Shown piece after piece: positions 32,276 through 39,307 of a stretch of DNA of 55,995 nt. The stretch spans positions 1-55,995 of the forward strand of contig NZ_JAJJPA010000045.1 of assembly GCF_020907985.1 (NCBI RefSeq). Direction: 5' to 3'. Both the position numbers and the translations under genes were made by a program. How positions within the stretch are numbered: the first letter of the stretch is position 1; each line of letters begins with the position of its first letter. Below the pieces are notes generated by a model. It ran no database searches, was not told where the DNA came from, and saw only the letters and a program-made list of their open reading frames with translations. Source of the DNA: Kitasatospora humi. GTDB lineage: Bacteria; Actinomycetota; Actinomycetes; Streptomycetales; Streptomycetaceae.

Positions 32276-32764
32276 GTGTCCGAGCTTCACTCCGCCCAAC
32301 AGTTCCCCAACGGGACCATCGACGACTTCTACCTTCGAGCCGGCGCGGGCGCCGTCCGTCAGGCCCGTGACCGGATCGTGGCCGCAGCCCGTATGCGGGC
32401 ACTGCCACTGTCGACCGAGGCACTGGCCGACGTGAGGCTCTGCGCCTCCGAGGTCATCACCAACGCCCTGGCGCATGGCGGTGACGAGTGCTGGGTCAGC
32501 ATCACCTGGACCGGAGGTCGCCTGGGCGTCTGTGTCAGCGACCGTTCAGTGCAACTGCCCGCCGTGCTCCCGGCCTCGACCACCAGCAACTCCGGTCGCG
32601 GCCTCGCCCTGGTCAACGCGCTCGCCCACTCGTGGGGCTGGGGAAGGACCCAGTGGGGCAAGACCGTGTACTTCAGCGTCGCGGCCGACACCACGCCGGT
32701 CGCCGACCAGCGCTCGGCCCCGGTCACCGAGCAACAGAGTGGCCAACGGCTCCTGACCGCCTGA
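32276..32764 (+). CDS. HATPase_c regulatory protein (anti-sigma/RsbW-like)
   Basis: The protein has 162 residues. ATP-binding signatures: N-box DVRLCASEVITNALAHGGDE, G1 VCVSDRS and G2 SGRGLALVNALAHSWGWGRT. This is the GHKL single-domain ATPase type found beside XRE/DUF397 pairs in streptomycetes; members may act as serine kinases of anti-anti-sigma factors or as coregulators. GTG 32276 with GGGAG five bases upstream is preferred; the frame is open from 32123 without a ribosome site. It is divergent from the XRE gene and 105 bp ahead of the enzyme cassette. Confidence 0.9.
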   Translation: MSELHSAQQFPNGTIDDFYLRAGAGAVRQARDRIVAAARMRALPLSTEALADVRLCASEVITNALAHGGDECWVSITWTGGRLGVCVSDRSVQLPAVLPASTTSNSGRGLALVNALAHSWGWGRTQWGKTVYFSVAADTTPVADQRSAPVTEQQSGQRLLTA

Positions 32765-32869
32765 CAGATCAAGGGACCGCCAAACGCGGCGAGTACTGAC
32801 GAAACGACAAACCGCCCCGCGAGGCCGCCATACCATTCGGGCTCTGCCCCAGAACATCAGGAGAGCACC

Positions 32870-33703
32870 GTGCCCACATCAGTCCTCGTCGTCGACCACC
32901 CCGCTTGGGAGACGGTCGGTGGAACGGCCAGCCGCATCATGCGCTCCCCGACGGGCACCTGGCTCGCCACGTGGGGCAAGACGGGGCTGAGCCTGTCCTG
33001 TTTGGACGGGAGCGAGGACACCAAGCCCCAGTCGGACGAGATCACGGCGGCGGAACTACCGGAAGCCACCGACTGCAACCTCGCCGCCGCGTTGGCCGAC
33101 TTGGGCACCGTGGTCCGGTTGCCGAACCCGTCGCTGTGGGACGCCATCACCACGGCCGTACTGCGACAGGTCGTCCGCGCTGCACAGGCCCGCGCGCTGT
33201 ACCACCGGTGGTGCGCGGCTTATGGGACCGGTTATGACACCCCTGTCGGACGCCTGGCCGTTGTTCCTGGGCCTGAGTCGGTCCTGGCGCTGTCGGAGGA
33301 AGCCTTCAAGGCTGTCGGCGCGGCCTTCCACCGAACCGCGCTCCAGGCCGCAGCGGCCGCCTACCTGGAGGGCAACACCGCGTGGTCCGCGCTCGATCCT
33401 GCACACCTGGTGGACGCACTCGACACGATCCCGCGCATCGGCCCGTGGACCGCATCCGCTGCCACGGCCGACTTCACCGGCGACTTCTCCGTCTACCCGC
33501 ACGGGGACCTCGCCGTCCGCACCTGGGCCAAACGCGCCGCGCCAGACGTCGCCTGGCCCACGACCGACAAGGCGTTCTGCGACGTCTGGACACGGACGGC
33601 CGAGAACGCCCGGCAGCTCCACGCCCTGACCCTCCTCACACTTGCTTGGGGGAGCAATGCCAGTTCCGAGCCCCGCGAGGGAGCCGAACACCAACGTCAG
33701 TGA
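32870..33703 (+). CDS. HhH-GPD DNA glycosylase-like protein
   Basis: The protein has 277 residues. The C-terminal half follows the AlkA/3-methyladenine glycosylase II plan: a helical lead, a hairpin LDTIPRIGPWTASAATADF (185-203) and an aspartate at the catalytic place, HGDLAVRTWA (D213). The N-terminal ~85 residues are divergent beta-like sequence. No iron-sulfur cysteines follow. It may excise a base, or cleave a nucleoside given its partners. GTG 32870 has AGGAG upstream. The radical SAM gene starts inside its last 47 bases, so the two are translated together. Confidence 0.82.
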   Translation: MPTSVLVVDHPAWETVGGTASRIMRSPTGTWLATWGKTGLSLSCLDGSEDTKPQSDEITAAELPEATDCNLAAALADLGTVVRLPNPSLWDAITTAVLRQVVRAAQARALYHRWCAAYGTGYDTPVGRLAVVPGPESVLALSEEAFKAVGAAFHRTALQAAAAAYLEGNTAWSALDPAHLVDALDTIPRIGPWTASAATADFTGDFSVYPHGDLAVRTWAKRAAPDVAWPTTDKAFCDVWTRTAENARQLHALTLLTLAWGSNASSEPREGAEHQRQ

Positions 33704-35165
33704 CCTGATCGTCGGAGCGGACCCGCGCCACTCGCTCGACGCTCTGTTCGTCAATGCGCCGCTGCGGGACTACACCCTGCGGCCCCGCACCAACGACTAC
33801 ACCCTGCCCGTCCTCGGCATGGCCTACATCGCCACCTACGCCCGCCAGACCGGATTCAACGTCGGCTTGCTCGATGCCGAAGCTTACGGGCTGGGCGTCA
33901 ACACCACCGTCGAGATCATCAACCGAGCAGCCCCGCGCTGGGTCGGCCTGAACCTCCTGGCACCCACCTACCAGCTGTCCGCACGGATCGCCTCCGGCCT
34001 CGCCCCCTCGATCCGGCTGGTTGTCGGGGGCCACCACGCCAAGGCCATGCCCCGTGAGGTCCTGAAGGACCCGCGTTTCCACCACGCTCGAGCCCTGATC
34101 ATCGGTGAAGCCGAACTGCGCGTCGCCGCCTTACTTGAAGACGAGCGCCGCCGAACCGAACTTCCCGGCGTGATGTGGCGGGACCGACTGCTTGGCACCG
34201 TTGGCGCCGGCATCGCCGACCGGCAGGCCGCTGGGCGGTGGACCGCTCCGGACCTCGACGCCCTGCCCATGGTGAACAGGGAATTCCTCCCCCAGGACCC
34301 CTACACGGCCGAGGACGGCCGCATCGAGGCGAACGTCGTAGGTTCCCGGGGCTGCCCGTATGACTGTGGATTCTGCGGAGCGGCGGTGTCCGCGAACCCG
34401 GACATCACGATTCGCACCCGGAAGCCGTCCAGCATCCTGGCGGAGCTGGATCACCTTCACAGCTCGTACGGGGTCACCGCGTTCCGGTTCGTTGATGATC
34501 TCTTCCTCGGCGTCGAGCGGTTCATCCGCGAGGCGATGACGGCATTCAGCGCCGAGGCTGTCGGCAGCCGGTACGTCTGGGACGCCACGGGCCGGATCAA
34601 TGTGCTGCACCGGGCCGACGACAGCCTGCTCGACACGCTGGCGGCCAACGGCCTGCGCGAGGTCGCCCTTGGGATCGAGTCAGGCAGCGACCGCATCCTG
34701 GGCGCCATGGACAAGCGGATCACTGCGGCCATGACACTCAGCGTTGCCCGGCGGCTGATGGAGCGTGGGATCAACGTGAAGGGGTACTTCATCCTCGGAT
34801 ACCCGGGGGAACAGCGAGCCGATCTGCGCGCCACCGTGGCCCACATCCACGACCTGTGGGCTCTGGAGGACCGGCTGCCGGGACGGTTCCGCGCCTCCGT
34901 GTTCGAGTTCCGTCCCTACCCCGGCAGTCCCGTGTGGGGCCAGCTCGTCCGGGAGGGGCACGACCCGGCCGCGATGATGGACTACGGCGACGTGGACCTC
35001 ACGGAGCACGGCGCTGACGAGGCGATGCGCGGACGGGACGAGTTCAACTTCTCCGTTGAGATCCAGTTCGGTGAAACCCCACTGGCCGAGATCCGTTCCC
35101 ACCTGGCCGAGCTGTCACGCCGGCAGTACGACCGCAACGCGGCTACCCGGGAGGCCACCGCGTGA
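33657..35165 (+). CDS. B12-binding radical SAM enzyme
   Basis: The protein has 502 residues. N-terminal cobalamin-binding-like Rossmann domain (LPVLGMAYIATYARQTGFNV, LVVGGHHAKAMPREVL), then the radical SAM core with C-x3-C-x2-C in SRGCPYDCGFCG (C233, C237, C240), binding the 4Fe-4S cluster and S-adenosylmethionine. GLREVALGIESGSDRIL and KGYFILGYPGE are conserved BchE-type motifs. Enzymes of this class methylate or rearrange unactivated carbon; one relative class (OxsB) contracts deoxyadenosine phosphates. ATG 33657 with GGGGGAG close upstream is taken as start; TTG 33642 is possible. Leu159 is encoded by TTA (34131-34133), the rare codon read by bldA tRNA. The stop overlaps the kinase gene (GTGA). 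Confidence 0.93.
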   Translation: MPVPSPAREPNTNVSDLIVGADPRHSLDALFVNAPLRDYTLRPRTNDYTLPVLGMAYIATYARQTGFNVGLLDAEAYGLGVNTTVEIINRAAPRWVGLNLLAPTYQLSARIASGLAPSIRLVVGGHHAKAMPREVLKDPRFHHARALIIGEAELRVAALLEDERRRTELPGVMWRDRLLGTVGAGIADRQAAGRWTAPDLDALPMVNREFLPQDPYTAEDGRIEANVVGSRGCPYDCGFCGAAVSANPDITIRTRKPSSILAELDHLHSSYGVTAFRFVDDLFLGVERFIREAMTAFSAEAVGSRYVWDATGRINVLHRADDSLLDTLAANGLREVALGIESGSDRILGAMDKRITAAMTLSVARRLMERGINVKGYFILGYPGEQRADLRATVAHIHDLWALEDRLPGRFRASVFEFRPYPGSPVWGQLVREGHDPAAMMDYGDVDLTEHGADEAMRGRDEFNFSVEIQFGETPLAEIRSHLAELSRRQYDRNAATREATA

Positions 35166-35767
35166 CCGGGCTGTTCGTCACCGTGGACGGCCCCGGCGGC
35201 ATCGGGAAGTCCACACTGGTCCAAGCCGTCTGCGGACAGCTCCGGGCTGCTGGGCGGCGCGTCCACGCCACCGCTGAGCCTTCGACCAGCCCGCTGGGCC
35301 GGTTCACCCGCGCCAACGCCGACACGATCACCGGCCACGCGCTGGCCTGCCTGGTTGCCGCCGACCGCTACCAGCACCTGACCAGCGAGATTCTTCCGGC
35401 TCTCGCCTCTGGCGCTACCGTGATCTGCGACCGTTACTTGCCGTCCTCTCTGGTTCTCCAGCGGCTCGACGGCGTGCCCTTGGAGTTCATCGTGAACCTG
35501 AACGCCGCGGCCGACCTGCCCCACCTAGCGGTGATCCTCACGGCCGACCCGGCAGTGGTGGCCGCCCGCATCGCGTCGCGGGGCGCCCACCACCGCTTCG
35601 AACGAGACACGGCCGTCCCTGCGCGGGAGGTCGCGTTGTACGAGCAGGCCACCGTTGTGCTGCGCGAACTACACGTGCCGGTCATGGCCATCGATGTCGG
35701 CCATGCCACTCCCACCGAAGCCGCCCGGCAGGTCGTTGAATCCCTGACGGCCCGGTACGCGGCCTGA
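35162..35767 (+). CDS. Thymidylate kinase-like nucleotide kinase
   Basis: The protein has 201 residues. P-loop DGPGGIGKST (9-18), DRY motif CDRYLPSSLVLQ (D90-Y92) and a short LID with RGAHHRFERD fit the dTMP kinase family. It should phosphorylate dTMP or a related (possibly modified) nucleoside monophosphate with ATP. The GTG start is inside the end of the radical SAM gene. A housekeeping Tmk would be expected elsewhere in the genome, so this looks like a pathway-specific copy. The LID is less canonical than the P-loop, which leaves room for another substrate. Confidence 0.88.
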   Translation: MTGLFVTVDGPGGIGKSTLVQAVCGQLRAAGRRVHATAEPSTSPLGRFTRANADTITGHALACLVAADRYQHLTSEILPALASGATVICDRYLPSSLVLQRLDGVPLEFIVNLNAAADLPHLAVILTADPAVVAARIASRGAHHRFERDTAVPAREVALYEQATVVLRELHVPVMAIDVGHATPTEAARQVVESLTARYAA

Positions 35768-35794
35768 CCCGCACCTCACACCAAGGAACTGCCC

Positions 35795-36118
35795 ATGGAA
35801 GAGACGACCTGGAACACGATCGAACGGATCGTCGCCTGGATCGACGAGAGCAGTACCCTCCCGCCGGAGACCGACAAGCTCCTGAGGGTCATGAAGCTCT
35901 CCGAGGAGGTCGGCGAGGTCACCCAGGCTCTGATCGGTGTCATGGGGCAGAACCCTCGCAAGGGCCGGACCCACCGGATGGAGGACGTCTACGACGAGCT
36001 GAGCGACGTCATCCTCACCGCCATGACTGCCCTGCGCTCCCTCACCCCCGACGCCCGCAAGGTCTTCGAAGCACGCGTCGAGCACATCGCCCAGCGCGCC
36101 CTGGCCCCGGCCGGATAA
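35795..36118 (+). CDS. MazG-like nucleotide pyrophosphohydrolase
   Basis: The protein has 107 residues, the size of single-domain MazG-like proteins. Metal-binding pattern E-E-x-x-E in KLSEEVGEVTQAL (E37, E38, E41) and DELSDVILTAMTAL (E68, D71) are present. It should hydrolyse a nucleoside triphosphate to the monophosphate and pyrophosphate, typically a non-canonical one. ATG 35795 has AAGGA upstream; the gap to the kinase gene is 27 bp, so it is the last gene of the cassette. The 101 bp to the nudix stop contain nothing recognisable apart from short hairpins. Confidence 0.88.
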   Translation: MEETTWNTIERIVAWIDESSTLPPETDKLLRVMKLSEEVGEVTQALIGVMGQNPRKGRTHRMEDVYDELSDVILTAMTALRSLTPDARKVFEARVEHIAQRALAPAG

Positions 36119-36219
36119 CCCAGTCCGGTCAGTGTGCGACAGCACCGCCCCGCCGCTCTGGGTGTGGGGCACGGCGCCCGCCTGCTGTGGGAGGCGGGCG
36201 CCGGCACGTTCACCGATCG

Positions 36220-36846
36220 TCACCCCGCCGGGAACGGCCGGGCCGGCCAGGGCGCGTCGGCCGGGCGGAGGGCTTCCGGGCCGCCCGCGGAAAGGGCGGC
36301 CCGCAGGGCGAGGGTGCCGGTGACCAGGGTGGGGTTGTGCAGCTCGCCGGCCAGGACCAGGGCGACCAGCTCGTCCAGCGGCACCCGGGCGGTCTCGATC
36401 TCCAGCTCCTCGCCCTGCGCGTCGAACTTCTCGCCCTCGGCCTCGGACAGGTCGGTGGCCAGGAAGATCCGCAGCGCCTCGTCGCTGCCGCCCGGCGAGG
36501 TGTAGAAGTCGACCAGCACCCGCCACCGGGCCGCCTTGCAGTACGCCTCCTCGAACAGCTCGCGCTGGGCGGCGTGCAGCGGGTTCTCCCCCGGCACGTC
36601 GAGCAGCCCGGCGGGCAGCTCCCAGAGCCGCTGGCGCACCGGGTGCCGGTACTGCCGCACGAGCAGGACCCGCTGCTGGTCGTCGAGGGCGAGCACCGCC
36701 ACCGAGCCGGGGTGGGTCTGGTAGTCGCGGCGGGCGTGGGAGCCGTCCGGCATCCGCACCTCGTCGCTGCGCACCCCCGTCATCCTGCCCTGGAAGGGCT
36801 GTGAGCTGGACCGGACGGCCCATTCCTCCGCGATGTCCTTGATCAT
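36220..36846 (-). CDS. Nudix ADP-ribose pyrophosphatase
   Basis: The protein has 208 residues. It cleaves ADP-ribose to AMP and ribose-5-phosphate. Nudix box: LPAGLLDVPGENPLHAAQ then RELFEEAYCKA, with all acidic metal ligands (RELxEE) kept; the usual Gly after EE is Ala, as I recall for streptomycete orthologues. The N-terminal beta domain (MIKDIAEEWAVRSS..., DYQTHPGSVAVLALDDQQRVLLVRQYRHP) is also typical of the ADPRase group. ATG 36846 has AAGGGGAG upstream. It is adjacent to pyrG, as in mycobacteria. A decayed copy of its 3' part lies at 30764-30845. Confidence 0.95.
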   Translation of the reverse strand: MIKDIAEEWAVRSSSQPFQGRMTGVRSDEVRMPDGSHARRDYQTHPGSVAVLALDDQQRVLLVRQYRHPVRQRLWELPAGLLDVPGENPLHAAQRELFEEAYCKAARWRVLVDFYTSPGGSDEALRIFLATDLSEAEGEKFDAQGEELEIETARVPLDELVALVLAGELHNPTLVTGTLALRAALSAGGPEALRPADAPWPARPFPAG

Positions 36847-36904
36847 GCCGACACTCCCCTTCTCGTCAGTACGACACAAAGGTACGGCACGGCCTCACGG
36901 GAAA

Positions 36905-36940
36905 CGGCGGCCACTCGGGGAAGGACCCGAATGGCCGCCG
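36905..36940 (-). terminator. Terminator of pyrG
   Basis: CGGCGGCCACTCGGG pairs with CCCGAATGGCCGCCG (one mismatch, loop GAAGGA), about 40 bp after the pyrG stop and before nudix. Confidence 0.75.
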
Positions 36941-36980
36941 CTGACATCAGTGAGCCGTCCGTCTCACTGCGCGAGTCCTG

Positions 36981-38654
36981 CTACGCGCCGGTCTTGATCT
37001 TGATGGCCGCGGCCACCAGCCCCGCGAAGAGCGGGTGCGGGCGGGTGGGGCGCGACTTCAGCTCCGGGTGGGCCTGGGTGGCGACCAGGTAGGGGTGCAC
37101 CTCGCGCGGGTACTCGACGTACTCCACCAGGTCGCCCTTCGGGGAGAGGCCCGAGAAGACCAGGCCGGTCTTCTCCAGGTCGGCCCGGTAGGCGTTGTTG
37201 ACCTCGTAGCGGTGGCGGTGCCGCTCGTCGACGTACTGCTCGCCGCCGTAGACCTCGCGGACGATCGAGCCCTCGGCCAGCTTGGCCGGGTACAGGCCCA
37301 GGCGCATGGTGCCGCCCAGGTCGCCCTTGCCGTCGACGATCGCCAGCTGCTCGGCCATGGTGGAGATCACGGGGTGCTTGGCGGCCGGGTCGAACTCGGT
37401 GGAGTTGGCCTCCGCCAGCCCGGCCAGGTTGCGCGCCGCCTCGATGACCACGCACTGCAGGCCCAGGCAGAGGCCCAGCAGCGGGATCCGGTTCTCACGG
37501 GCGTAGGTGATCGCGCCGACCTTGCCGTTCACACCGCGGTCGCCGAAGCCGCCGGGGATGCAGATCGCGTCCACGTCACCGAGCTGCTCGCGGGCGCCCT
37601 CGGGGGTCTCGCACTCGTCCGAGGTGACCCACTTGATCTCGACCCGGGCGTTGTTGGCGAAGCCGCCGGCCCGCAGCGCCTCGGTCACCGACAGGTAGGC
37701 GTCCGGCAGGTCGATGTACTTGCCGACCAGCGCCACCTTGACGATGTGCTGCGGCTCGTGGACCCGGCGCAGCAGGTCGTCCCAGGTGGTCCAGTCCACG
37801 TCGCGGAACGGCAGGTCGAGCCGGCGCACCACGTAGGCGTCCAGGCCCTCACCGTGCAGCACCTTGGGGATGTCGTAGATCGACTTGGCGTCGATGGCCG
37901 CGACCACGGCCTCCTCGTCCACGTCGCACATCAGCGAGATCTTGCGCTTGATCGCCTGCGGCACCTCGCGGTCGGCGCGCAGCACGATGGCGTCCGGCTG
38001 GATGCCGATGTTGCGCAGCGCGGCCACCGAGTGCTGGGTGGGCTTGGTCTTCAGCTCGCCGGACGGGCCGATGTAGGGCAGCAGCGACACGTGCACGAAG
38101 AAGACGTTGTCCCGGCCGACCTCGTGGCGCACCTGGCGCACGGCCTCCAGGAACGGCAGCGACTCGATGTCGCCGACGGTGCCGCCGACCTCGGTGATCA
38201 CCACGTCGACGTCCTCGGTCGCCATCCGGCGGATCCGGGACTTGATCTCGTTGGTGATGTGGGGGATCACCTGGACGGTGTCGCCCAGGTACTCGCCGCG
38301 GCGCTCCTTGGCGATCACGGTGGAGTAGACCTGGCCGGTGGTCACATTGGCCGAGCCGTGCAGGTTGGTGTCCAGGAACCGCTCGTAGTGGCCGATGTCC
38401 AGGTCGGTCTCGGCGCCGTCGTCGGTGACGAACACCTCGCCGTGCTGGAACGGGTTCATGGTGCCCGGGTCGACGTTCAGGTACGGGTCGAGCTTCTGCA
38501 TCGTCACCCGCAGGCCGCGGGCCTTGAGCAGGGCACCGAGGCTGGAGGCGGTGAGCCCCTTGCCGAGCGAGGAGGCGACACCCCCGGTGACGAAGAGGTG
38601 CTTGGTCGTCACGGCGCGGCCGTTGGCCGACTTGCCGGAATGGGGCTGTGCCAA
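36981..38654 (-). CDS. pyrG: CTP synthase
   Basis: The protein has 557 residues. It makes CTP from UTP, ATP and glutamine. The synthetase domain starts TKHLFVTGGVASSLGKGLTASSLG with the P-loop-like motif, has DPYLNVDPGTMNPFQHGEVF and ITEVGGTVGDIES. The glutaminase domain has the nucleophile elbow PLLGLCLGLQCVVIEAARN and C-terminal His/Glu in QAHPELKSRP. A TTG start at 38654 with GGGAG seven bases upstream is preferred; GTG 38612 lacks a ribosome site. It stands alone in its transcript, followed by a terminator. Confidence 0.97.
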   Translation of the reverse strand: MAQPHSGKSANGRAVTTKHLFVTGGVASSLGKGLTASSLGALLKARGLRVTMQKLDPYLNVDPGTMNPFQHGEVFVTDDGAETDLDIGHYERFLDTNLHGSANVTTGQVYSTVIAKERRGEYLGDTVQVIPHITNEIKSRIRRMATEDVDVVITEVGGTVGDIESLPFLEAVRQVRHEVGRDNVFFVHVSLLPYIGPSGELKTKPTQHSVAALRNIGIQPDAIVLRADREVPQAIKRKISLMCDVDEEAVVAAIDAKSIYDIPKVLHGEGLDAYVVRRLDLPFRDVDWTTWDDLLRRVHEPQHIVKVALVGKYIDLPDAYLSVTEALRAGGFANNARVEIKWVTSDECETPEGAREQLGDVDAICIPGGFGDRGVNGKVGAITYARENRIPLLGLCLGLQCVVIEAARNLAGLAEANSTEFDPAAKHPVISTMAEQLAIVDGKGDLGGTMRLGLYPAKLAEGSIVREVYGGEQYVDERHRHRYEVNNAYRADLEKTGLVFSGLSPKGDLVEYVEYPREVHPYLVATQAHPELKSRPTRPHPLFAGLVAAAIKIKTGA

Positions 38655-39307
38655 GAGGGGGCTCCCGTGGGTCGCGTGTCGAAGCTGACGCTGGTGGAGT
38701 CGACGGACACCTGGACTGATCCTCCGGGGTGAATCCGGGGTCGTCAGTCAGCGGGTCCGGGGCGGTTGATCCCACCAGTCCACGGGGTACCAGGGTATCA
38801 GCGCGCTGGACGTCACGCCGTCGCCCGCCTCCCCGCTGACCCGGCCGGGTGAACCTCGGCCACCGCGGGGACCAGTCGGATCACCCCGCGGTGACCCGGA
38901 ATGATCACCATCGGATGCCCCGTTCAACCGCCGCTCTCACCCGGCCGGGCTACTTTCGCCGACTCGTCCTGTGCAGACGGATGTACCTGATCGTTTCCGG
39001 GTGCTGAGGCCCGTGCCGCCGTCGTATCCTGCACGGACGCATCGCCGACAGCAGAGCACGCCGAGGACGCGGGTCCGGACGAGACCCCGCGTTCCCGCTG
39101 CGCGACCGGGCTCCCCCCGCTCCACCAGTTCCCCAGCAGTGCCCAGGCCCGGAGCCCGACCGGCTCCGGGCGGCCAGTCCCCGCCCGAACCGCCACCAGC
39201 GGCCGGCGGGGGCGCCCGGTCCGGGCCAGCGCCCTCCCCCGGCGCCGCAGGATCCGCTCTCGCCCCGGTCGGCGACCGCCGAGCACTACCGCGAACTGGA
39301 GATTCAC
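38655..39307. other. Intergenic region between pyrG and GH15 gene
   Basis: About 650 bp between divergent genes without a supported CDS. It contains a perfect 10-bp inverted repeat CACCGCGGGG / CCCCGCGGTG (38861-38893, 13-nt spacer). The stretch nearest the GH15 gene (39090-39290) is Pro/Arg-coding-like noise. The promoters of both genes should be here; no clear -35/-10 is picked out. Confidence 0.6.

Larger units (their letters stand above)
30764..36219. other. Genomic island bounded by nudix remnant and intact nudix gene
   Basis: Seven genes (DUF397, XRE/DUF5753, HATPase, HhH-GPD, radical SAM, TMK-like, MazG-like) separate the backbone genes on either side. Two lines I counted inside are 65% G+C, against 80% for a line in recN. 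A decayed piece of nudix lies at the left edge and the whole gene at the right edge. There is no integrase, transposase or tRNA at the edges, so entry by homologous recombination at nudix is the simplest reading. Confidence 0.75.

Noticed and set aside
36847..38654. xerD gene expected beside nudix by analogy with mycobacteria
   Set aside because: No tyrosine recombinase is seen between pyrG, nudix and parA; in this lineage xerD must be elsewhere.
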